NCBI GenBank assembly: GCA_023159155.1
Contig: JAJNNX010000003.1
Coordinates: forward strand, 620,001-684,000
DNA from: Ustulina deusta
Taxonomy: Eukaryota; Ascomycota; Sordariomycetes; Xylariales; Xylariaceae
Direction of reading: 5' to 3'
DNA: 64,000 nucleotides
The notes beneath the pieces are model-generated. The model did no database searches and was not told the DNA's origin. It was given only the letters and a program-made list of their open reading frames with translations. A program made the position numbers and the translations under genes. Shown here piece by piece: positions 23,106 to 36,796 of the stretch (positions are counted from its first letter, which is position 1; each line of letters begins with the position of its first letter).

Positions 23106-24810
23106 TAATAGCAATTACTATACTAGGAAGTGTAGGTTCGGCCTATTTCCTAGTATATGGGCACTACTATATTGGGACCATCTACGAGTAGTTATTCACA
23201 GGTGTCCACTTCAATACTCGTTAATATATATAGCTTGATTGCAGTAACTGGTCTTGGCGGCCATGCCTTTGGATCCTGGAAGTCACCGATTAGTGATAAT
23301 ATGTGGTTAAGGGACTATTTACTAGACGACTTGCCTAATTATCGTGTTATACTTTACGGTTACAATACAAAGTTGGTAGGAAACTAAAGCAAACAGTTAA
23401 CAGGTGATTTAGGAGCTCGATTTATGGAACGTATTGCTGTATTTAGGGCTGATTCCAAGGTTTGTAATTGCTCGCATTAGATATCTAGCTATGCATGTGT
23501 TAATAGCAAGCCAAACTACTTAGCCCCCTATAATATTGACAGGTTATATCCTGGGAGGATTACTTATCAAAAAGGTAAATCCTACTCCTGATTAGTTGTT
23601 TGGCCCTTAAGCCTGATTGTGGTTTTAGGCAATTCTTTGTGCGCAAAGAAAACCGAGCATTACTACCAACCTGCATAAAGCGTGCTATACAATGCTTTTC
23701 TTTGGTGTACCCAATCTTGGTTTACGATATGAGCAATTAAGGATTATTGTCTAGGGCAATCCAAACCAGGCTCCGATAGATAGCTTTATTGTTGATGATG
23801 ACTTGGAACCATCTAAATACCTGAGGAGAATTTGGAATTGGTTGTTGGAGAGTTGCACAGGGTACAAGTATGTGGTTGTCAATCTTTTCGAACACAACCG
23901 CACTCCAACTGTACGTAAGTACCTGGCGAAGAAATGTGGTGAGTTTGATGCTAAATTGTTCAAGTTTTATAAAGATGGACCTTTGTGTAAAACTTGACGA
24001 AAGAGTCTGTAACAGCAATAGGGCTGGTAGCAGCTGCAGAAGATAATAATGTCCCTTCTAATGCTAACTACTTGGAGCTTATGAAATATAAGGACAGGCA
24101 TTATGAGCATTACTACATTGTCAAAATAAGACAAAGGGATATAATAAACCTTGCAACAGATGTAGTAGCTGAGCGATTTTAGGGGGATAGTACATACTTA
24201 TAGCTTAAATAGGCTTTATTAATTATATATACACAATTAATACTAATTCTTACTTAAGATATAAAACAGTTGCTATTATTATTGTTTGCGATTACTAGCA
24301 TTTCTAGAAATATATAGCTGCTATAATAATATTAATATCGCTTATAATGGGACATGTACATAGCTATAAAGCTAGTAATTTTTTAATAACTAATGTTCTT
24401 TGTCTGAGGCTATACTTTGAATCAAAAACAAACCGGGATCTAGGAAATCGACAATACTAAAGCATATATTAAAAAACATCCAAGCAGACGCTTTAGTTTC
24501 TGGAAGTAAGACTTTGGTGGGGGTTTTTTTAGTGCGCATGGTGTTGAATTACAGAGAACCCTGATGGGTTTCTACCGGTGCCTTCTTTACTAACTCTTAG
24601 ACACTTTTCTAGGTGCACTACCTGACCTTGTTGACAACTTTTTAAAGCAGGAAAAAAATATTGGTCCTATAGGCAAAAAATGGCAATGGTACAAGCAGAA
24701 ATTGCGGGGTTTTCAAGGGCTCAAGTACCAACATCAAGAAAATAGCAAGGTAGCTAATTTGTCGAGTTTAGATATCTTTACTAGAACAGATTTATAAGGG
24801 ATTTATAGAG
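23106..24810 (+). pseudogene. Decayed NLR: alpha/beta-hydrolase and NACHT remnant
   Basis: Pieces in several frames, in order, match the common fungal architecture of an esterase-like N-terminal domain followed by NACHT. At 23245-23387: AVTGLGGHAFGSWKSP, MWLRDYLLDDLPNYRV and LYGYNTKL. Near 23545: GYILGGLLIK, a mutated form of the GHSLGGLLIK nucleophile elbow, with the serine lost. Near 23700-24180: FFGVPNLGLRYEQLR, SFIVDDDLEPSKYLRRI, TKESVTAIGLVAA, VPSNANYLELMKYKDR and VVAERF. Near 24440-24730: GSRKSTILKHILKN (broken P-loop), HGVELQRTLMGFYRCLL, ALPDLVDNF and GKKWQW. Stops and frame changes separate them, many as TAA/TAG in place of CAA/CAG or TGG, which suggests mild RIP. It ends before Walker B, so the 3' part is missing. 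Confidence 0.75.
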
Positions 24811-26257
24811 TAAACATGCTTGATTGAAGAGTATGTGTTGCGTGGGATGTATTTTCTCGGGGGGGTACTGCTAGTGGATTGGGCCCACACCTATTTTTGG
24901 TGGGCTACTATTAAAGGACTAGGAGGTAGAGGTAGAAAAACAGCCAAAAAGTCTATATTAAGTAAAGCAATATTACTTCGAGTAAAACAAGCTGGGTTAA
25001 CTGCTTCGTATTCTTTTAAACCAGTTTTTAGGTAGGTCTGGAGCGCTGAGGGTAAAACGGAGCAACGAGCAGCTAACGGCCGTAGCGCGGAGAACCGGGG
25101 TTTTAGTTAGCAGAGCTGCCCGCGCTGCTGTTGGTGATTTTGTACCTCGCCTTCAAGATGGGAGCCGAGTTCATCAACAATTGCGAGTACAGGAGCCGGG
25201 ATATCAAGCTATTCCGCCAATAAGAAGGGATTGTACTGTAAATCGACCGAATCTGGAAGCAGATCATTGCCCAATTAGCGCCTAGTAGTACGCCACCAGC
25301 CAAAGCGTCATCCCTTTCTGTAAGGGCACTCTAGCTACATGCCACCACCAGAGCCGGCTCCGGGCTAGCTTGTCATCCCAAGCCAGAGGTCACCGTTTGT
25401 GCACGAGTCATCTATGTCAAGCGGGATGTGGTAGCGATTGGTCAGGGTCTGCTGCGTCACAATCGTGTTCCTGCACCAGACCGGGTCTCGAAGACGCTCG
25501 TGTCGAGGTAATATGACGGCTAACGGAATGGCTCGGGCACAGCAGGTAGTGAAGATGACGATGAAAATAATAACAAAAATAGTATGTCTGCAAGCTGGTC
25601 TCAACCTCTCTCGATTAGGTGGTATTTGATTGTTATGTCCTGGTCGATTGAGGAGCCATCAACATTCGCCGTTCACGGAGTTCTCGCAGGACTGCCACGG
25701 GCTTACTTGGCCATGATTGAATACCGGTTCTCGCCATCTAGGGCAGCCATCTCATTGTCTTGTCTGTAAGCGAACCATATACCAGTAAGACTCTCGACCT
25801 TGGTAACGTCGGCCACATGCATTATCGACACATGCAAAGGGTCATCCCACCACCCCTGCATCGATAGGGAGCGTGGCCTAATTGGACAATCCGACTGCAC
25901 GGTGAGCTAGCATCCCCAGAGTCGGGGATCCTAGGCTTAGTTCCATGCAGTAGCATCGTACATGCACGGCAATTGTGACGTGGATGGTTCCTATAAGAGA
26001 AAGTGGCTGTCAGGGTCAAACAGATGTTGTACGGTAGGTATTGTCAATGGAGGGGTCTGTAGCGCAACGCCTGCCAGCTAAATGCAGTACTAGCCTTACA
26101 CCTTCCTTGCCATACCTTACACCCATCGGACCTGCCCACTATAAGAGGACTGACTATATCGAACTACTGCCGAGGGGCCACAATACATTTGTGTGTTCTT
26201 GCCCTCCGCACGGAATGCTGGAGTCGAGAATCTGTCTCCTTCCACTTCCATCTCACG
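24811..26257. other. Intergenic, possibly with transposon scraps
   Basis: A 71-codon plus frame at 24820-25035 ends in a basic stretch (GLGGRGRKTAKKSILSKA) that could be a transposon relic, but I cannot name it. The rest has no supportable gene and includes the P450 promoter. Confidence 0.35.
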
Positions 26258-28021
26258 ATGTCGTTGTTCCATACAATCGTGCTGAGTTCGCTCCTGCCCA
26301 TCTGGGCATTTTGCTACTGGATTGTTCCGTATTTCACCACATACAACCATCTCAGACACCTTCCCGGCCCCTTCCTCGGCAAGTTTAGCAACCTGTGGTT
26401 GGGGTTGGGTGCACGGAAGGGTCAGAAGTATGCTTGGGGTAAGGAAAACCTCGGAGTCTTTTTCATCGTGTCTTGGAGATCTTTGGCGTATCATGGCTCT
26501 TTGTCCAGGCTAGAATGATGTCATGGAATCCTCACACGATTTCAAAATACTCTTAGATTAGGCTTGAAATGGCAACAGCTAACCCTGAGTGTTGCAGTGC
26601 ACGCGGCTCACCAAAGGTATGGGAAGGTCGTCCGCGTGGGCTTCAATCATGTGTCGATAGCCACGCCAGAGGGCTTGCGTATCGTTTATGCACACGGCAA
26701 TGGCTTCTTGAAGGAGTATGCGAAGTCCTAGGCCCCTGTGAACGCCGTTCGCTGATAGATAAGTAGTACCTTCTATGAAGCTTTCGTCTCCGGTGTCCCT
26801 GGCGTATTCAACGTCCGAGACAGAGGCGAGCACACGAGGAAACGGAAGATCGTAGCACATGCCTTCTCCCCCGGCGCCGTTCACGACTTCGAGCCCTACA
26901 TGTCCGCAAACCTCCAGCGATGGGTTGCTCAATTGGACCATATAGCAGGGACTCCGGGTAAAGACGGCTACGCGCGCACGAATATCATGCCATGGTGCAC
27001 TTTCCTCGCTTTCGATATCATCGGTGATTTGGCCTTCGGAGCCCCTTTCGGCATGGTTCAGCGAGGACGGGACGAATGCGAGTCGACCCGGCCGGGTGAA
27101 CCCGTTACATATGTGCCGGGCGCCGAAACGCTCAACCGAAGAGGAGAATTGAGCTCTACTCTTGGGCTACTACCGGCTTTACGTCCTTGGGCACGGTACT
27201 TGCCCGACCCCTTTTTCTCAAAAGGTCTCCGGTCAGTTAAGGATCTCCACGGCATTGCAGTTGCGGCCGTCACGAAGCGCCTTGGGGCTACCGAGGGTGC
27301 TCAGCCGGGAATGCAGCAGCGTAGTGATATTCTGGAGATGCTTTGTCGTAGCAAGGATGCCTACGGCAATCCTATGCATCGGGACGAATTGGTGTCCGAG
27401 ACGCTCACACAGCTTATTGCGGGTAGCGATACAGTGTCAAATACCGCATGTGCTGTTATCTACTGGATACTGGATGGCGAACGGAGGAACCCGGGTGCAA
27501 TAATACCTCGTCTGCAAGCAGAGCTTGACGAGGCCATACACGCAAGTCAACCAATTGCGGCGCACGGAGAGGTGAAGAACTTGCAATTCCTACGACTATG
27601 CATAGACGAGGCCATGAGACTTCATTCAACATCGGCGATTGGCCTACCCCGGATCGTGACAGCGAAAGGCGGCGTTTCCTGCGAGAACGAACACTTCCCC
27701 GAGGGCACGGTGCTATCCGTGCCAAGCTACACACTCCATCATACTGCGGATATCTGGGGGCCCGACGTTGAAGAGTTCAAACCGGAGCGCTGGCTCAATG
27801 CGACACCGGAGCAGAGGATGTCATTCAATCCGTTTTCCTTCGGCCCGAGAGCGTGCGTTGGTCAGAATGTTGCGCATATGGAACTGGCACTTATCATCGG
27901 GACTGCTTTTCATCGCTACGAATTCACACTCTATCAACAGAAGCTTGAGTCTCATGAAGGGTTCTCGAAGAAACCTGTAGAGTGCTGGGTTGGAATTAAG
28001 CAGAGGAATGCCAAAGTGTAG
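26258..28021 (+). CDS. Cytochrome P450 monooxygenase, CYP53-like (benzoate 4-monooxygenase type)
   Basis: Three exons: 26258-26438, 26598-26715 and 26764-28021; 518 aa, phases closed. It starts with an N-terminal membrane anchor (MSLFHTIVLSSLLPIWAF) for the ER, followed by the hinge RHLPGPFLGKFSN. P450 landmarks: helix C area HTRKRKIVAHAFSP; helix I oxygen-binding motif AGSDT at about 319-323; helix K EAMR; meander PERW; haem loop FNPFSFGPRACVG with the haem-ligand cysteine at about residue 464. Length is normal for a fungal P450. The haem-loop and C-terminal sequence (ECWVGIK) resemble CYP53 benzoate para-hydroxylases, which detoxify benzoate-type compounds, but closely related families share these features, so the substrate is not certain. 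It stands alone, with no biosynthetic cluster partners nearby. Confidence 0.85.
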
Positions 28022-29071
28022 GCTATGAAAAGATACATGGTACTCTATGCCGATTAAGACTTAAATTTGCCTATCTAGTCATTTAATGATATGAGCGTGT
28101 TGATACAATGTCGGTGAGTAGACGTCGAAAAGTGCATGGGAAGCTGAATAGGCCAATGTTAGTAAGTAGCTGAAAGCAATATTCTGCTAGCTTGGGTCTG
28201 ATGATTGGATCGTGCGCACTGGTCAGGCATTGCAATAAGCAAGCAACCTAGCTGCATACAACAAAATCTCTTCTACAACTGCCATGGATCTGAATCCAGA
28301 ACTTGACATTGGCAGTTGTACGCGAAATTCAAGGTGAAAAGAAGTCGAGCAAGTCCATGTCTGTATTCCATAAGATATTCGTGGGTCATGACATACAAAA
28401 TCCCACTCTTCAGCTGGGGCGCTGGGAGGGAGAAGGGGTAAAACCTGGGGTCGGACTAGGGTCGAACTTTGGACTCTAATCCGTTTTTGATCACCTTTTA
28501 CTGAAGGTATCTAGACCGAACCGGCATCCCAATCAAGTGTCGGTGAGTGGGCAACTAACCCGAGGCTAGATAATTAGTACCATGATAGAGGCTGAGTCCC
28601 AGTTTCTCACCAAATAGCTACCAGGATGTCATTGTCCATTCGACGCAATAGAAGGCGTGTTCATTATACATGAGCATCACGAGGTCTACGAAGGAAGTAG
28701 GAAAAGCGTTGACATTCAGCGAGAACACAACAGAGTATGCAAAATGTGGCGCAAGATAGCTTCATATCAGCTTGAGATAGGGTATAAATAATGACGACGA
28801 ACTATCGCCATCTTCGTGTCACTTATGAGTGACCAAGGGTCGTCAATCTCCAAAAACTCTCTGAAATCGATCCCAATCATCTAATCATCCACGGACCTTT
28901 CCAACCCCTAAAGCCCTCATACTGGCTCAGGCTATCTTCTGCCAAGCAAAGTAGCGAACCGAAACGTCTTTTTTTTCTTCTTCTGCAGTTAAATGGTACG
29001 AAGGTCTGAGAGCCGTCAGTTCCCAGCTTGTCTGGCTCCCGGCCCTGCACGACATGCTTGGTTCGAAAGGG
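28022..29071. other. Intergenic, no gene seen
   Basis: 3' flank of the P450. A direct repetition of a CGGTGAGTRG motif occurs near 28110 and 28541. No exon chain supported. Confidence 0.45.
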
Positions 29072-30360
29072 CTATGGAGTGGTAACAACATTCTCACGAA
29101 TCTCCATTCCCCGAGAAGCACCTGCGCGATTAAGATCCTCTACTATTTTCTCTTCCCGCTCTCGTTGTACATTCTGCGGCCCATGGCGTAGCTCGTAGAG
29201 GTTCAAAGCAAGGGCAGCGAAGGATTGTAGGTTCGGTATGTCGTCTCGGCTTCTATTCAGTTCTCCCCAGGTCAAATACGAAATTGCATATTGCGCCATA
29301 TAAAGGTATTCGCGACCCTCCGAGCCACCTCGTGCCCCTCGTGACAGGGAGACATGGGTTGTGCAAATGGGGTTGGCTGACTTTGGCTTCAGCAGCAGAG
29401 ATAGGGCTTTCAGCATCGGATCCATTCCCATGTAGCCATATTCAGAGAGATTAGACGTCTGTTCTTGAGGACCTCTTCAATAGGCCATCTCTGCAGCGGT
29501 TCTGAGAGGGTGCATCACAGGTCTAACCCTCAAAATGCCGAAGAAAAAGCTCGAGGCTTTTCAGAGCTCCAAATATCCAAATAGAACGATCTCGGGACTT
29601 ACGAGTTCCGGATCCAATAGCCGGTGTTCTCGGGGCCTGGCCCCCTCGCCCATCGGAGACGGCATTAGTATCGAGCAGGCTCTTTATGTGCTCAACTTAT
29701 GGACACGACGTACTTGAGAGGCTTTGCCTAATTTCTGTTGCGTTCGTGGCCGAATGGTAGAAGCACGCACTCCTCATAATAAGCCTTGCGGGCAACTTGC
29801 CATTCTCTAGGCGTGTACTAAAGCGTGCGGTGCTATGAATTGTACGACTCGTCTCATAGTTTCACAAGTGCTCGATAGTGTTAGTTGAGACGCAATGGAT
29901 GCAGCATATCGCCGCCGTTGTGGGAGGGGTAAAGGAGGAACACCAGAGTCGGACAATCAACTCAGCAGTAGCTTTGGGATCCTCTAGGGCCATTGCTAGT
30001 AGCAAGATTGCAACATTGCGCGAGCAAAGGCAGCGGTCTTTATCGTCTAGCACAACACGCATTCGAGGTGTTTGCGCACCCACTAGCAGACTTGCTACAG
30101 TCTTTATGAAATCCGCCATGTTTCTAGAACTTGAAATAGGTACAATCAGTAGAGTTTATAAGATCTTCCAGTGATGCTTGCCAGCGAAGAGAATATTCAA
30201 AGGCTGGTCGTTGTGATTTCCTTCGTTGTTGTCTAGTTGTAGCACATCCATCGCAGGCAGGTTGTCAAAGAGCCGTCGATCCGTGTCGACGGAATCTCCC
30301 AAGAGCAAGAAAGGACTCTCAAGTTCCAATTGGGCAGAGCCCCGAAAACTCTCAACCATT
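29072..30360 (-). pseudogene. DUF4470-family pseudogene
   Basis: Read on the minus strand, three blocks occur in the order of DUF4470 (MSS51/MYND-associated) fungal proteins. Block 1, 30360-30157, has RRLFDNLPAMDVLQLDNNEG and PLNILFAGKHHWKI. Block 2, 30119-29863, has KTVASLLVG, RVVLDDKDRCLCSRNVAILL and TAELIVRLWCSS. Block 3 is split: YYEECVLLPFGHERN near 29795-29740 and TSNLSEYGYMGMDPMLKALS followed by LLLKPKSANP at about 29460-29350. Between blocks 1 and 2 the acceptor (TTCTAG) and branch remain but there is no GT donor. The usual 70-100 residues between LWYSS and LLPFG are absent, and a stop plus frame change precede TSNLSEYG. The gene is therefore dead through deletion and point changes. 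Confidence 0.65.
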
Positions 30361-31604
30361 TTGTCTCCGTTTGTCTAGGTGACACCTCACCTGGATGTCC
30401 ACGTATGCCAGGCAGGCGTCTGTTTGGCGGGCATGACCTGCAGGGCAATGAATTTGCTGGAACCCCCATCCCCCATCTATGTAGGTATCTCTACCTAAGT
30501 GTGTTCTGGAGATCGTTGCTGGTGGAGACTTATAGCAGCTCGCGTGATAGAGATCTAGGAGAGTACGTATGCATTTACCAGGCTGTCAACTCGACGCTTC
30601 TACAGGGGGGAGGCAGCAAGATGCTACAAACATGGATTCATGGCTCTCGTCAAAATGGACATGTAGAGTGTGACCTCGTCTGTACAGCCATACGTGTGAA
30701 AGAGCCTGATGGCAGCATCAGGCACCATACCCAGTTTCCCAAACTAACTATGTAATTAATTATCAGACACCTCGCACGAGGCAAGATGCTTATCCGTGAG
30801 TCGAAAGCGAGCAAACGGAAATAATACTATAGCTCGGGCGTAACATCACTTTCACAGCACAATCCATGAAGCCGCCACATATTCGCCCTTGAACGCAGCA
30901 TATTGGACTTCAATGGGCCTGGAGTCAAATATGCCAACCCGTCTTCTGAAATCATGGGGTTATTGTGATAGGCCGAACCTATGCTTCCCTGTCCAGTAAC
31001 TAGATCGATTATTAGGGGACTGGTGATCATAAAATGTGATTGGATTCGACGATGAAGTGAAGAAAAAAAGAAAAAAAGAAAGGAAAAAAGGGTAATGGTC
31101 CTCTCCACGGCGTTCTGGCTCAGTTGGTGGATGTTGGCTACAGGGGCTTACATAGCCACAAGGTGGCTCTATATCTCTCCACCTTAGCCACGCGCACTCC
31201 ATCCACACTCACGCTCGGAGGGATGCTCCCCTAGCTTCAACACACAAGTTAGCTCGTGGATGGAATTCCGAGTGACGGCAGTTGCCTTGACCACAGCTCG
31301 TATACTAATCCCATCACAATGAATTTATTTGATGGACGGCACCTAAGCAGCTGGGAGTAGTAAAGGACCTCCGAGATGAACTAACAATACACAAGCCCTG
31401 CCTTTTCATGATAAACGGGTGTCTTGCAACCTGAACTCATCTCTCTCTCTTTTTTTATTTTATATAGCTCTGCGACTATACTATTGTCATGGTACTTTGA
31501 TACGCTAGTAATATGGGATAAAATAGAAGGTATATCTAATATTACTCCCTTGATATATTACTAGGCCGAATAGTTCACCTGCGATTCGTCAGATATCACT
31601 TCGA
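30361..31604. other. Intergenic, no gene seen
   Basis: No exon chain found on either strand. It includes A/G-rich and T-rich runs at 31060-31090 and 31440-31465. It is the 3' flank of MetAP2. Confidence 0.45.
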
Positions 31605-33098
<1,494 letters not shown>

Positions 33099-34165
33099 GG
33101 TTGAGAGAGCGTTAAGTCCGTATAATGCGTAGGCTTCAGCGTCTATGACATGTATAAGTAGTTCTCTGCAGTCATCCCCGCCAACTTTTTAGCCCATGTC
33201 AACTAAAGGGCGCTAACGGCACAAGGGTGGTGTTACCTAGCAGGTACCTAAGGGGGCGGGGCGAAAACCACTTAGACACTATTTAGGTTAAAAGAATCCA
33301 GGCTGCGCTCAAAGTGGAATTATACGGAACACCTCTGAAACCTAGGTATGGAAGTACCTAGGTAGTACCTACACCTCCAGCTCGCGGCCAGTTCATCAGA
33401 CTTTGCCTCGGAGAGACTAAGCCCTGAAGTTTAACATGCGGACTCCGTATTCTAGTACGATCGCGTAACAAAACGAGTCAAGCTGCTAACTACCTAGGTC
33501 CATCGAATTATTTTAGGGGTTGCCAGACTCCGGGACATAAGACCAGCTCTGCCTGGGGACCGTGGCTGGCTGATCTCGAGTGCCAAATGACTATGTAAAA
33601 ATACAAGATCACCCGAGTCAATGCTCTATTACTAGCCAAACGGCATCCTTGTTCTCGTAAGCTGGGCAGCGTGGACTAAATAACCCGCGAAAGCAGGCTC
33701 GGAGGCAGCGGTACGATGCCTATCGAATACAATGAGGCCGACGGTATATCTTGAGACCTGATCCCCCGGCTACTGGTTAGATGTCAAGGCAGGCATTGGA
33801 CTGCCTAAGCATGTTTAGGTTATAATACGCAGCTGAAGATCGATACACTATTTGCAATTCCGAATCAGCTAACTACGTACTGGAACTGTGGCATGACACC
33901 CTTAGCTTGTTGTTTACGAAATTAAACCTTGAGGACCTAAACGCCTTCACGACATCAACGAAGCGGCTCCCAGCACCTTTCAGGATGTTGCAACTGAATC
34001 TCGGAAATGATGCAGTGGTCAACTTCTTCTTCTCCCAGCCTTTTCTCTTTTCTCTGCCACCTTGCTTAGATCTTCTTTGTTCCAGTTATATAGGGCCTCC
34101 AACAGACCGTGTAACGAAGACTCTGGTAAGCCAGCGCGCTCCGCCAACCCCGTCAGTTTAGTTCC
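33099..34165. other. Intergenic, promoter region with CCTAGGTA motifs
   Basis: CCTAGGTA / TACCTAGGTAG variants occur at about 33340, 33354 and 33492. The same word appears near 9832, 14450, 14660 and 39400-39470. No gene seen. Confidence 0.45.
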
Positions 34166-35352
34166 CTAGCGTTTTTTAACGCTTGGTCGAGGCTTGCACT
34201 CATCTCCTTGAATCGGGTGCAACATCACCTTGTTGGGGTAGTTCGGGTTGTTCGCCATGTAGCCTTTACTCCAGTCATATCCGACAGCATATGCAAAGAT
34301 GGTCCCGGAACTGTTGAACGTGGTGGCTGTGATGCTACCACCGACTGTCGGGTAGCCCTTGAGTCGGTGCTTAGCGTCCTTGTCCCAGAAATGGAATGTT
34401 CCGTCGCTACCAGCGGTACTGAATGTGCCGTGCTGGGGGTGGAATGAAATATCGTTGACTGAATAGACCTGTGTCACGTTACCCGATGGTGCATCGCGGT
34501 GACACTTGAAGGAGAAGTTGGAACTTTATTGTTTCGCGTCAGCATACATGGCTAGGAAAAGGGGTGGAAGTGCGCCTAACCTGGAGTCCTTATCTTCTAC
34601 GTATTGTATGGCACACCGCCCCTCAATGCTACCAATTGCAAAGCCAGATGCGTCTGTAAAACAGCTCACAACACGAGTCTGCCACTTCAAAGGACTTTGA
34701 AGCGTCTTGTAGAATTTTAGGGGGTCTTGTAGGTTGATGACGTTGATATATCTGTCCGCTGTGCCAACGACGAGGAGACTATTGCGCACATCCATGGAGT
34801 ATATACGGTCTTGGCAAGTAACAGTACCAACAGGGGCCTGTGATCTCAGATCCCAATACTTGACGGTTTTGTCCCACGAACCAGTTACAAGCATGGGGCC
34901 GCTGGAGTTCGGGAGTTCGAAGAATCGTGCCGCTCTTACGGCATTGTCGTGTGCTGCGACTTGGACAGTCTGAAGGCTTTGGAGATCGCAGATCTTGGCC
35001 TGTTTATCAGCGCCGCATGATACGAGTTTGTTTCCGTCCTATGGCGAAGGTTAGCCGGGAGTTAGCTCGCAGGAGGACAAGACGAAGAGGATCGAACCTT
35101 GGAAAAATCGACACTCAATACCGGCGCATCGTGCTCGTAGATGTGCTTCCCCTCGCTGGCACCGTTGCCGGCTATCTGGTAAATTCGAACCTTCTTGTCC
35201 CAGCTGGCGATGGCAAGGATGTCGGCAGTGGGAGAGAAGGTCAGGTCTGAGATGGTGTCCTCGGGGGGGTTGGCGATGGCAACGTCATTCTTCAGATCGC
35301 CGATGGTGTTGCCTGTCGAAGCACTAGAGGCGGCACCAAAAAGTCCTGCCAT
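34166..35352 (-). CDS. gle2/rae1: mRNA export factor Gle2/Rae1, WD40 protein
   Basis: Three exons on the minus strand: 35352-35098, 35038-34581 and 34523-34166; 356 aa, the normal size of this family. After MAGLFGAASSASTGNTIGDL come WD40 repeats: ISDLTFSPTADILAIASWDK, VLSVDFSKDGNKLVSCGADK, then VTGSWDKTVKYWDLRSQ, VVGTADRYINVINLQ, GSIEGRCAIQYVEDKD, and ISFHPQHGTFSTAGSDGTFH. The ending GYDWSKGYMANNP is characteristic of Gle2/Rae1. The protein binds the GLEBS motif of a nucleoporin (Nup98/Nup116 type) at the pore and supports poly(A)+ RNA export; in animals it also acts in mitosis. Introns are 59 and 57 bp. No anomalies. Confidence 0.93.
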
Positions 35353-36690
35353 GTTGACAGCTTATCGATGCGTTGTCATGTATGAGGTGGATGGGGGTGA
35401 GGCTGTTTTGTTGTAAAATGGTTAGTACGAAGACTTTGATGTCAAAACGGTTGGTTAGCACCAAGCATGCGCGTTGGTCGATGGGCGCAACACGCTGCAA
35501 TCCTTGGAAGATCGAATGCGAGCTCTTACCTTCTAAACAACTATTACGAAAATTCAGTTTGTGAAATTTAAATCGTACAGAGTACAAGCACTGCAGTTAC
35601 CGGGGAAGCGCTGCTGTTAAGATTAAAAATACAAGGGCTGAAACCACAGCTGAAAGAGGTCATCAGTGACACCTATTTATTATTTGAAGTCGCGACAAGT
35701 TAAGCCGACGCACACCTGCCTCAGCCTGGCTGGTACCGGTACCTAAGAGCCTAGAGCTCGGACCAATGAACTCCAAGCTCCATTGCAGGTACCCACAGCT
35801 TGATGCTGCCGGTTTGCATTGTGCTTCTTATTGGCCAAACGCGCAGTCTATTTTCCCCATTACACTCCACAACTGAGCCCCACTAGCAGAAAAATACAAA
35901 ACCGTCAGAAAGGTCGAGTCTAAATTTTATTCCCTTTTGTTCCTTCTACAACCCCCTCGCCCAACAAATCGCTATCGAAGCTACACACAGAGACGGCCAT
36001 CTTCGTCGTCTCACCATCCAGCTTTGGGAGAAAGTCCCCGGACACTTCTCTCGCCTTTCTCTCGGGAAAGGTCGCAGAGAAGACAGCGGAAACGCGCCGC
36101 CATAGAAGCACAGCGGCTTACGTTCACCTTGCGTTCGTTTTCCTGTAATGCCAGCGTGCTTTCGCATTCACCCCTCCTGCCCGGTTTGGCTTCGGCTTTG
36201 CTGTAAGAAAATCAATTCCGCCCACCCATACGATGCCCGACACTCGGTGTTCTGTTCCATCTCTCGCCGGCCATGAGGTCCCCCATGGACGAAGATACGA
36301 GTCCGCGGCTTCTTGGCTTGGGAGTTTGGACGTTCTCCAGTGTCACCGTGCTCGTTTGGCGGCGGTTTGGATGGCTAGGTTTGGTCGTGGATCGGACATT
36401 CTGGGCGGGAGAGCATCATGGGCGTGGGTAGAACATACTTTTGTCGAGATTGATAGTTATGCGATTGCCTGGCTTTGCTCGCTCGTCGAGCAAGCTCGGT
36501 TACTCGATGGGGCTTATTCTCGGTGCGAGGGGGTTCGTCAGCAAAACCCTCGAGTTTTGTGCATTGGTCGCGATGAGTCGCGTCTGGTCGGCTTTTCCAT
36601 GTTCAGCGCTAGATGCCCTCTACACTCTAGGCTTCGTGGGAAGTCCCTTCGGTATCTGTGATGCTCTGCATGGATCGGCTTGACTTGAAG
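35353..36690. other. Divergent intergenic region, possible non-coding snoRNA host transcript
   Basis: Promoter of Gle2 on the left. From about 35930 the plus strand has a pyrimidine-rich, leader-like sequence leading to the snoRNA candidate at 36697. The open frames here (36233-36661, 36441-36683) have no recognisable motif and overlap in different frames, so a non-coding host RNA is as likely as a small protein. Confidence 0.35.
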
Positions 36691-36696
36691 TATTGT

Positions 36697-36796
36697 GTTC
36701 AGGTGATGATATCCATTTATAGAGTCAAGCACTGAGGCGATCCACACGTGGTGAACCCCTTGAAGACCAACAAATGCGTTATGGTATCTGATGAAC
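36697..36796 (+). ncRNA. Box C/D snoRNA candidate, 25S rRNA 2'-O-methylation guide
   Basis: All the parts are in place. Box C GTGATGA at 36703-36709; box D' CTGA at 36732-36735; box C' GTGGTGA (one mismatch) at 36748-36754; box D CTGA at 36788-36791. A terminal stem pairs GTTCA (36697-36701) with TGAAC (36792-36796). The 11 bases directly upstream of D' (36720-36730) are complementary to GCUUGACUCUA, which from memory is a strongly conserved stretch of the large-subunit rRNA. By the D'+5 rule the target is the second U of that stretch, which I believe corresponds to the yeast Um2417 site (snR66). A T-run follows from 36798. Found by eye; the rRNA match must be checked. Confidence 0.6.

Noticed and set aside
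23737..24018. Minus-strand frame as a separate gene
   Set aside because: It is the shadow of the decayed NLR hydrolase domain on the plus strand.
29741..29830. tRNA-like stretch (GTGGCCGAATGGTAGAAGC, then CTCATAA)
   Set aside because: No T-arm consensus or acceptor pairing, and the reverse strand encodes the YYEECVLLPFG block of the DUF4470 pseudogene.
36233..36661. 142-codon frame as a protein gene
   Set aside because: No recognisable motif, overlaps another equally long frame, and sits in a probable non-coding transcript.
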